The position numbers and the translations under genes are program-made. A DNA stretch of 18,597 nucleotides from JBAYNS01 sp041678625 (GTDB taxonomy: Bacteria; Patescibacteriota; Gracilibacteria; Peribacterales; Peribacteraceae). Under the pieces are notes generated by a model. The model searched no databases, had not been told where the DNA came from, and saw nothing but the letters and a program-made list of their open reading frames with translations. Location: contig JBAYNS010000013.1 in assembly GCA_041678625.1 (NCBI GenBank), positions 1 to 18,597 of the forward strand, read 5' to 3'. The first letter of the stretch is position 1; every line of letters begins with the position of its first letter. Below are positions 1-4,868 of the stretch, in pieces.

Positions 1-2
1 CC

Positions 3-515
3 GATGGAGGAATCAAATATGTTCAGTTTTTCCTTGGCGATACCCTGCTGAGCACTAAACCCAAAGAACCTTTCACTATGACATATGATGCTGATCTGCC
101 TGATGGCATCTATGAGCTGCGTGCCGTTGCGGAAGATCTGGCAAAGAACAAGGCAGAGGATAATGTGCGTCTTATTGTTGGCGATGTGACGGTGCCTGTT
201 TCCGGTGCGGATGTATTGCAACCAACATTCATTTCACCCACTCCTGCGCAAACAAGTCTGCGCAAGGATTACACCGTGGATGTTGCTGTAGAGACACCGC
301 AAATCGGCTCGGGAGATATGGAACTTCTGCAGGTTGTGGTGCGCTCTCAAGATACCGATCAGGAAGAAGTTCTCCTGGAAATATCCAGTGGCAAGGGCAG
401 GTATGTACGACCATGGAGCTCTAAGCGGCCCGGTATTTTTACATTCCACCTCATCACGCAGAATCGCAACCGCGAAGAAAAAGAATGGGAAGTGCGAACG
501 CTGGAGGTTCAGTAA
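3..515 (+). CDS. C-terminal part of a large Ig-like domain protein (5' end outside window)
   Basis: The frame is open from base 3, upstream of the first in-window ATG at 78, so this is the 3' end of a longer gene. About 170 residues are visible. The first 55 or so resemble the bacterial Ig-like fold that reads 'xVxFFLGDTLLST...P-F-xY-A-LPDGIYELRAVAED'; this type occurs in surface proteins and as the C-terminal module of some penicillin-binding proteins. A second beta-rich stretch follows, beginning near the PTFISPTP segment, and ends in EVRTLEVQ. No catalytic domain is visible, so the role of the whole protein is unknown; extracytoplasmic location is inferred from the fold. The gene converges on yebC with 15 bp between the stops and no clear terminator hairpin. 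The Ig-like call is fairly secure, the parent protein type is not. Confidence 0.75.
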   Translation, partial: DGGIKYVQFFLGDTLLSTKPKEPFTMTYDADLPDGIYELRAVAEDLAKNKAEDNVRLIVGDVTVPVSGADVLQPTFISPTPAQTSLRKDYTVDVAVETPQIGSGDMELLQVVVRSQDTDQEEVLLEISSGKGRYVRPWSSKRPGIFTFHLITQNRNREEKEWEVRTLEVQ

Positions 516-530
516 ATCCTTTTCTACAAA

Positions 531-1274
531 TCAGAGCTTTTTTGCAATTTCCTCGGCAATGTTCGCATTCGTGTGCACTTCGGAAACGTCATCGTCATCT
601 TCGATACTCTCGATAAACTCCATGAGCTTTCGGCCGGAATCAAGATCGGCATAGTTCACTTCCTGCTTGGCAATGTACTTGAGGCCGGCTTCCTCTATCG
701 CCATTTGGGCATTCTTGAGTACATCTCGTACCTTAGCGCATTGTTTTGCCTCCGTGGTTACCGAAATCACATCATCGGTGATTTCGATATCTTCCGCACC
801 CATGTCTATGAGTGCAAGCTCGGTTTCTTCTTGCAGAGATCCTCGTGCAATGACAACGCCCTTACGGTCAAAGAGGAACATGACCGATCCGCTCTCTGCC
901 CATTTACCACCACGTTTTTCCACCGTTGCACGAACGTTTGCCAATGTACGATTCTTATTATCCGTCAGGCATTCAATAATACAGGCGGCGCCACCCGGGC
1001 CGTAGGCCTCATAAATTACAGCAACAGTTTGTTCGCCCTTGAGCTCTCCTGATCCTTTCTTGATCGCTCGGTCAATATTCGCATTAGGAACATTATCAGC
1101 TTTGGCACTCTCAATTGCCGTTACGAGTCGCGGATTCATACTGGGATCGCCACTACCTCCTTCTCGTGCTGCAATCTCTATGAGTTTTGCGTGACGCGTA
1201 AAAATTTTGCCGCGCTTTGCATCAGTAGCACCTTTCTTATGTTTGATACTTGCCCATTTGCTGTGTCCGGACAT
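531..1274 (-). CDS. yebC: YebC/PmpR (TACO1) family protein
   Basis: This 247-residue protein has the full-length family architecture and the hallmark start MSGHSKWASIKHKKGATDAK, followed by RGKIFTRHAKLI and GGSGDPSMNPRL. The mid-region AIKKGSGE and the YEAYGPGGAACIIECLTDNKNRT block are also typical. The acidic tail (EDDDDVSEV) is common in the family. Members have been described as transcriptional regulators and, through the mitochondrial homologue TACO1 and later bacterial work, as ribosome-associated factors that help translation past difficult stretches such as polyproline. Its position beside bS18 and bS6 on the same strand fits a translation role, although that is inference. The start is fixed by the conserved MSGHSKW. 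No Shine-Dalgarno sequence is visible upstream. A 94-bp gap holding an inverted repeat separates it from rpsR. Confidence 0.95.
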   Translation of the reverse strand: MSGHSKWASIKHKKGATDAKRGKIFTRHAKLIEIAAREGGSGDPSMNPRLVTAIESAKADNVPNANIDRAIKKGSGELKGEQTVAVIYEAYGPGGAACIIECLTDNKNRTLANVRATVEKRGGKWAESGSVMFLFDRKGVVIARGSLQEETELALIDMGAEDIEITDDVISVTTEAKQCAKVRDVLKNAQMAIEEAGLKYIAKQEVNYADLDSGRKLMEFIESIEDDDDVSEVHTNANIAEEIAKKL

Positions 1275-1316
1275 GCGAGAGCGGGGAACGTTGGCTGGAG
1301 TATATCGAACATTCGT

Positions 1317-1367
1317 TCCTCGTTGCTAGTTCATGAACAAAGTAACGAGAAACTAGTAACTAGCAAC
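1317..1367. repeat. Inverted repeat with CTCGTT / CTAGTT units between rpsR and yebC
   Basis: Ten-base perfect arms GTTGCTAGTT (1322-1331) and AACTAGCAAC (1358-1367) flank a segment that also holds CTCGTT (1319-1324) and its complement AACGAG (1344-1349). The block looks like tandem, partly degenerate copies of a GTTACTAGTT/CTCGTTGCT motif rather than a terminator, because no T-run follows. A related run of CTCGTTG units occurs inside rmlB near 13080-13100. Confidence 0.6.
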
Positions 1368-1368
1368 A

Positions 1369-1611
1369 TTATTTCCTATAGGCCAGCATTCCCATGAAGC
1401 GTGCACGCTCAACAGCCTGCTTGAGCATTTTCTGATGCTTCAGGCACATGCCGGTGTAGTATCGCTGCCGAATGTTCGCAAAATAATCGGTATAAGGTTT
1501 CAGCAAAGGATAATCTTTGTAATCAATATATTTTGCTTCTTTTTCGCAGAAGGAGCACCGCTTTTTTGTGGGTGGAGTATTCTGGCGTTGCTGTGAGGAG
1601 TTTTTCTTCAT
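1369..1611 (-). CDS. rpsR: Small ribosomal subunit protein bS18
   Basis: This 80-residue protein matches bS18 in length and pattern: a basic N-terminus, the KKRCSFCEKEAKYIDYKDYPLL block (usual family form RCxFC...YIDYKDxxLL), then the RQRYYTGMCLKHQKMLKQAVERARFMGMLAY core that packs against bS6 and 16S rRNA in the platform of the 30S subunit. The CxFC pair plus Cys near the MCLKHQ motif suggests a possible zinc-binding variant; this is an inference. It lies 30 bp downstream of rpsF on the same strand, which is the normal S6-S18 operon order but without the ssb gene that often sits between them. No Shine-Dalgarno sequence precedes the start. Confidence 0.96.
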   Translation of the reverse strand: MKKNSSQQRQNTPPTKKRCSFCEKEAKYIDYKDYPLLKPYTDYFANIRQRYYTGMCLKHQKMLKQAVERARFMGMLAYRK

Positions 1612-1641
1612 AAGGAGTGGAATAATGGTGGCAAAAGGCCT

Positions 1642-2208
1642 TTAGAGATCGAATTCATCTTCAGAAATAATTTTTTCCAATTGCTCTGTGAGCTTCTTTT
1701 CCTCCATTGGCTTCTTTACCTCTGCCGCTGTGGTCTTCTTTTCCTCCTGAGCACGTTTTGCCTGACGCTTCGCCTTCTCTGCAACACGGTGCTGAAGCTC
1801 CTGTTCACGTTCCTCTTTGCGACGCTCTGCCTCTGTGGAGCGTTCTTTCCTCCATGCTTCATATTTCTCCGAATATTCCACTACTTCATACCCCTTTGGT
1901 GGCTTAATGATCAGATGGCGCAACACTCCACGTAAAATACGCAGGGCCTCATCAATTTCTTGCACTTTGGCAGGGGCCAGCTCGTAGTAGAGGATCATGT
2001 AACAGCCTTCTGTGTAGCCTTTGATAGCATATGCAAGACCTCGGCGGCCCCAGGAATCTTTTGCAATCTGCTTACCCCCCGCATCTTCAAAAATCTTTTC
2101 CACCTCTTTTATAATCTCCTGCTCCTCCTTTTGGGAGAGAGGATAAGGATAGAGTACTGCACACTCATAGATGAGGGCGTCTTCCGTTGATGGGGTGAGC
2201 GTTGGCAT
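1642..2208 (-). CDS. rpsF: Small ribosomal subunit protein bS6 with long charged C-terminal tail
   Basis: The reading frame opens at 2277, but the ATG at 2208 (MPTLTPSTEDALIYECAVLYPY) is the better start, because bS6 begins directly with the YExxxlxxP strand and the upstream 23 residues look non-coding. This gives 188 residues. Residues 1 to about 110 carry the bS6 ferredoxin-like fold, including WGRRGLAYAIKGYTEGCYMILYYE and the LRILRGVLRHLIIK segment. The remaining 75 or so residues are a Lys/Glu/Arg-rich, probably helical tail, longer than in typical bS6 of about 95-135 residues. bS6 pairs with bS18 on the 30S platform, and rpsR lies immediately downstream. A structured leader precedes the gene (see 2227-2277). 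Confidence 0.95.
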   Translation of the reverse strand: MPTLTPSTEDALIYECAVLYPYPLSQKEEQEIIKEVEKIFEDAGGKQIAKDSWGRRGLAYAIKGYTEGCYMILYYELAPAKVQEIDEALRILRGVLRHLIIKPPKGYEVVEYSEKYEAWRKERSTEAERRKEEREQELQHRVAEKAKRQAKRAQEEKKTTAAEVKKPMEEKKLTEQLEKIISEDEFDL

Positions 2209-2226
2209 AACGATTCGTGGGTAAAA

Positions 2227-2277
2227 CCCTACAACACATGCGGCAGGGGAATCGCGAGTGCCAAGGTTACGGGGCAC
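2227..2277 (-). promoter_or_regulatory. Possible S6:S18-binding leader upstream of rpsF
   Basis: In the minus-strand leader, a stem CCCTG...TAGGG encloses an unpaired-looking CCG next to CATGTGTTG (2227-2249). A second hairpin with arms GTGCC/GGCAC lies upstream (2258-2277). Bacterial rpsF mRNAs are known to carry a hairpin with a CCG bulge that mimics the 16S rRNA site and is bound by the S6:S18 complex for autoregulation. The CCG and its location 18 bp before the start fit, but the inner stem is weak, so this is tentative. Confidence 0.35.
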
Positions 2278-2324
2278 AAGGGCGTATCGTCAAGGTTTTC
2301 TCTGACAATTCTGTAGTTTCTGAT

Positions 2325-2609
2325 CTATGGGTATATTCCTAATTTTCTAAGAAATACATCTAGAATTCTACCGTTTCCAGTAGGATCCTTATCATCAGGC
2401 AGAAAGCCTGCCGGAGTCATTGTTCCAAATGATTTTTCCACTTTTGCGTGTGTACATCTTTGATTTAAAAGGACTAGTTCTAAACCGCCTGAGCCCTGAA
2501 TCAGGCTGTTGTAGCAACCTTCTTTAGAAGAGTAGGCACACACCTGTCCTTTGCGGGTACAAAATGCTCGGTGATCCATGATAATTTTGCTAGAAAGCAG
2601 ACTTCGCAT
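2325..2609 (-). CDS. Hypothetical small protein (doubtful)
   Basis: This is a 94-residue open frame on the same strand as rpsF and the tRNA. I do not recognise a family. It contains four cysteines in the first half and early second half, and a more polar C-terminus (PDDKDPTGNGRILDVFLRKLGIYP) that reads like genuine protein sequence. An internal Met at residue 11 is an equally good start. There is no Shine-Dalgarno sequence and no signal peptide or membrane segment. The alternative is that it is a chance ORF in a repeat-rich intergenic region. Conservation in related genomes would decide. Confidence 0.3.
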   Translation of the reverse strand: MRSLLSSKIIMDHRAFCTRKGQVCAYSSKEGCYNSLIQGSGGLELVLLNQRCTHAKVEKSFGTMTPAGFLPDDKDPTGNGRILDVFLRKLGIYP

Positions 2610-2691
2610 CTTGCTAGAACTTATTCCTAATGTAAAGGATATTTAACCTATCATCCAAATGCCCGGCTTTATTCTCATTTCATTCGAATTA

Positions 2692-2732
2692 CGCCGTGGC
2701 CCCCTTTTAGTCGTTACGGGTTCACCACGGCG
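2692..2732. repeat. Palindromic repeat, arms CGCCGTGG/CCACGGCG
   Basis: Perfect 8-bp arms (2692-2699 and 2725-2732) flank a 25-base loop. A second hairpin with a very similar left arm and loop start (GCCGTGGC, then a T-rich loop on the minus strand) lies at 14329-14368, so both appear to belong to one repeat family in this genome. Confidence 0.65.
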
Positions 2733-2754
2733 GTGCCACGTGAGCGCGCCTAAT

Positions 2755-2814
2755 GTCACGTAAAGCCGCTTCGCGGCCACGTGACACGTAAAATCGCTTG
2801 CGCGCTTTTACGTG
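2755..2814. repeat. Two tandem palindromic units just downstream of the tRNA
   Basis: Unit one (2755-2785) has arms GTCACGT/ACGTGAC with an inner GCCGC-TTC-GCGGC stem. Unit two (2785-2814) has 9-bp arms CACGTAAAA/TTTTACGTG. Both share CACGTAAA followed by a CGCTT-type loop, so they look like two diverged copies of one element. The second unit touches the encoded CCA of tRNA-Thr. A structure here could influence 3' processing or termination, but no T-run is present on the minus strand. Confidence 0.65.
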
Positions 2815-2887
2815 GAGCCGCCCACGAGATTTGAACTCGTGACCCCCTCCTTACCATGGAGGTGCTCTACCACTGAGCTAGGGCGGC
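2813..2887 (-). tRNA. tRNA-Thr(GGU) with encoded CCA
   Basis: The minus strand folds into a full cloverleaf. The acceptor stem GCCGCCC pairs with GGGCGGC, followed by T8 A9, the D stem GCTC/GAGC around AGTGGTA, the anticodon stem CCTCC/GGAGG with loop ATGGTAA, a 5-base variable loop, and the T stem ACGAG/CTCGT with loop TTCAAAT. The anticodon GGT reads Thr codons ACC and ACU. The body is 72 nt (2816-2887) with discriminator T, and CCA is encoded in the DNA at 2813-2815. Confidence 0.97.
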
Positions 2888-2892
2888 TAACG

Positions 2893-2956
2893 ATGGAGTA
2901 CTCTACCACGCCGTAGCCCCCGCGTACGCGGGGCGTAGGTGGAAGCTAGGGTGGCG
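2893..2956 (-). pseudogene. Degenerate copy of the tRNA-Thr 5' half interrupted by a palindromic repeat
   Basis: On the plus strand, ATGGAGTACTCTACCAC (2893-2909) matches the tRNA segment ATGGAGGTGCTCTACCAC (2856-2873) apart from one gap and one mismatch. AGCTAGGGTGGCG (2944-2956) matches AGCTAGGGCGGCT (2876-2888) at 11 of 13 positions. Between these two pieces, where the functional tRNA has only TG in its D loop, sits a 33-base GC-rich palindrome. The 3' half of the tRNA is absent. This is best read as a partial tRNA duplication that received a repeat insertion; it is a sequence comparison made by eye. Confidence 0.6.
2906..2942. repeat. GC-rich palindromic repeat inside the tRNA remnant
   Basis: The core CCCCGCGTACGCGGGG (2917-2932) is a perfect palindrome, flanked by CCAC at the left end and GTGG at the right end with TACG-like arms between. 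The outer form CCAC...GTAGGTGG resembles the CCCACCTACGC/GGTGGG repeats at 3467-3546, suggesting one dispersed family. Confidence 0.6.
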
Positions 2957-2960
2957 TCGG

Positions 2961-3037
2961 AATGAAAAATGCAAAATGAATAATTTCAGATGAGGATAGA
3001 TTAGACATTATTCATTCTTCACTATTCATTTTTCATT
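2961..3037. repeat. AT-rich inverted repeat of the AATGAAAAATG type at the 3' end of sufU
   Basis: The left arm (2961-2984) begins AATGAAAAATG and ends ATGAATAAT. The right arm (3007-3037) is the reverse complement of AATGAAAAATG...ATGAATAAT with seven extra bases inside. The loop is 22 bases. The right arm overlaps the last codons of sufU, so its final residues (SNEK) are repeat-derived. Similar AAAATGAAAAATG runs recur at 9972 and 18513. Confidence 0.7.
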
Positions 3038-3451
3038 ACTGCCGTTATTTTGTCCAATAGTCTCCGTCCAACTTTGTGCCGGTTCTTTCCTTTGTGCATG
3101 GAGAGCATTCTTGAGTGAGTGTAGACAGAGTAGTGCACATTTCATGCGGCGGGCACTGATGGGCACGCGCAAAAGTTTGACAATATCCTGTGCATTGAGA
3201 GTTTGTGCTTCCTGCACGGACATCCCGGCAAGTTTTTCCGAGAGCATGGACATCGCTGCCATGCTGACGGCGCATCCTTCGCCATCCCATCGTACCTGTG
3301 TAATGACATCCTCTTTTATTTGCAGCGAAAGAATGATGCTATCCCCACAACTTGGATTGTTCTCCGTGCGGGTTACAGAAGAGTGTGCCATACATCCGCG
3401 ATGCAGAGGATTCTTGTAGTGCTCCAGAATATTTTCTGCGTAGAGATCCAT
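3026..3451 (-). CDS. sufU: SufU-type iron-sulfur/sulfur-relay scaffold protein
   Basis: This 141-residue IscU/SufU-like protein starts with the family pattern MDLYAENILEHYKNPLHRG. The three metal/sulfur-binding cysteines are in place: C35 in NPSCGD (with D37), C60 in GEGCAVSMAAMSML, and C105 in RRMKCALLCLHSLKNAL. SufU proteins accept persulfide sulfur from SufS, typically through a bound zinc, and pass it to Fe-S cluster assembly or tRNA thiolation. The cysteine desulfurase gene sufS lies directly upstream on the same strand, 109 bp away, so the two probably work as a pair. The gap contains two palindromic repeats. The C-terminal tail after about residue 120 is polar and ends in repeat-derived sequence. 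No sufB, sufC or sufD is visible in the window. Confidence 0.93.
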   Translation of the reverse strand: MDLYAENILEHYKNPLHRGCMAHSSVTRTENNPSCGDSIILSLQIKEDVITQVRWDGEGCAVSMAAMSMLSEKLAGMSVQEAQTLNAQDIVKLLRVPISARRMKCALLCLHSLKNALHAQRKEPAQSWTETIGQNNGSNEK

Positions 3452-3466
3452 TGGGGATTGGGGACT

Positions 3467-3546
3467 CCCACCTACGCGCGTTACGCTTCGGTGGGCAGGG
3501 GAATACTAGGGAGAAGGGTTCCCACCTTCGCCAAGGCTACGGTGGG
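3467..3546. repeat. Two tandem CCCACC/GGTGGG palindromic repeats between sufS and sufU
   Basis: Copy one (3467-3495) is CCCACCTACGC...CTTCGGTGGG and copy two (3521-3546) is CCCACCTTCGCC AAGG CTACGGTGGG. Both have CCCACC/GGTGGG ends followed by GCAGG or GCAAG, with a 25-base spacer. Repeats of this type are dispersed in many CPR and other environmental genomes (general knowledge). They lie in the 5' leader of sufU. Confidence 0.75.
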
Positions 3547-3560
3547 CAAGAGGGCTAGGG

Positions 3561-4790
3561 TTAGGAAAGGAATATGGCTTTCGCTTTCTCAATTGCTTCG
3601 ATGAGCACTGCTATTTCCTCCAGCATGTTATAGAGGGCAAAAGAGAGGCGGGTACTTGCAGAAACGTTGTAATGCTCATGCAGAGGCTGTGCGCAATGAT
3701 GGCCGGCACGAAGGCAAATATTCTGTTGCCCCAGAATGTCCGTAAGGTCGTGAGGATGTACACCTTCTACGGTAAAGCTTATGCACCCGGAGATTTTTTC
3801 AGCGTGCTGAGGTCCTAGAGTTGTGAGTCCTTTCACGGATTGTAATGCGGGGAGAGCAGAGGAAATGAGCGAACTTTCATACGCTTCAATCTCTTTCCAT
3901 GAAAATTGAGCAAGCCATTGTATTGCTGCGGCCAAACCAATCGCTTCAGCAATAGGAGGAGTGCCCGCCTCAAATTTTGCAGGGAGTTCCTTCGAAGAGA
4001 AGTAATCACAATGCACCTCTTGTATCATTCCTCCTCCACCCAAAAATGGTGGCATGGATTCCAGATAATCTTTCTTGCCAAAAAGCACGCCGATTCCTGT
4101 TGGGCCATAGAGTTTGTGTCCGGAGAACACCAGGAAATCACAGTCTAAATCCTGCACGTCTACCGGGTGATGTACGATGAGCTGCGCTGCATCGATAGCA
4201 ACTTTCGCTCCACTCGCATGTGCATCTTTAATGATATCTGCGAGTGGAATACGCACGCCTGTTACATTGCTCAACCCCGTAATGCTTACCAGCTTTACGG
4301 TGTGTTGTTCCAGAAGATCGTGATACTGCGCAAGATCCAAACTGCCGTCTTCCATGAGGCCAATCCATTCAATGTTGATGCCTTTTTCTTCCTTTAACTG
4401 AAGCCACGGCACGATGTTGCTATGGTGTTCCAAAATAGAAAGCACCACAGTGTCGCCTTCTGCGAGGTTTTGCCTGCCCCAACTCTGTGCAATCAGATTC
4501 ATACCTTCGGTTGCGCTTTTTGTGAAAATAATTTCGCTTTCATGCTTTGCACGAAGGAACTTGCGCACAGTCCCGCGCGCTTCTTCGTATAGTTCTGTAG
4601 CTCTCTCTGCCAGAGGATGCATGCCGCGGTGGATGTTTGCATTCGCTCTGGTATAGAACTGATCCATTGCATCCAGTACGCATTGCGGCTTCTGCGCAGT
4701 TGCGGCGCTATCGCAGTAGATGAGCGGCTGCTGCATTTTATTGCAGAAGATGGGGAAGTCCCGCCGGATAGTGGAGCCAGAGATGGGCAT
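3561..4790 (-). CDS. sufS: Cysteine desulfurase, SufS (group II)
   Basis: This 409-residue PLP enzyme of aminotransferase class V takes sulfur from L-cysteine as a protein persulfide and releases alanine. The N-terminus STIRRDFPIF...YCDSAATAQKP is the usual SufS start and fixes the ATG at 4790. His and Ser in EHHSNIVPW (about 121-129) and the SGHKLYGP motif with PLP-binding K226 are present. The catalytic cysteine is C366 in RAGHHCAQP, the short-loop form typical of SufS and dependent on a SufU or SufE partner. sufU is next downstream, giving a sufS-sufU order. The gene diverges from the GT-C gene at 4869, leaving 78 bp for both promoters. No Shine-Dalgarno sequence precedes the ATG. Confidence 0.96.
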   Translation of the reverse strand: MPISGSTIRRDFPIFCNKMQQPLIYCDSAATAQKPQCVLDAMDQFYTRANANIHRGMHPLAERATELYEEARGTVRKFLRAKHESEIIFTKSATEGMNLIAQSWGRQNLAEGDTVVLSILEHHSNIVPWLQLKEEKGINIEWIGLMEDGSLDLAQYHDLLEQHTVKLVSITGLSNVTGVRIPLADIIKDAHASGAKVAIDAAQLIVHHPVDVQDLDCDFLVFSGHKLYGPTGIGVLFGKKDYLESMPPFLGGGGMIQEVHCDYFSSKELPAKFEAGTPPIAEAIGLAAAIQWLAQFSWKEIEAYESSLISSALPALQSVKGLTTLGPQHAEKISGCISFTVEGVHPHDLTDILGQQNICLRAGHHCAQPLHEHYNVSASTRLSFALYNMLEEIAVLIEAIEKAKAIFLS

Positions 4791-4868
4791 CGGGGTGCAA
4801 GAATACCAGTTCTCTGATAGATTCTGGCATATTCTCTGCTACGCTACCCACGGATTCCTCCTTTTTTC

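Noticed and set aside
2692..3546. CRISPR array
   Set aside because: The palindromic repeats differ in length and sequence, have irregular spacing, and no cas genes are present.
4741..4851. Short minus-strand ORF starting at GTG 4851 behind a perfect AAGGAGG
   Set aside because: It overlaps sufS in another frame, encodes about 36 residues without recognisable features, and other genes here rarely use a Shine-Dalgarno sequence, so the match is likely chance.
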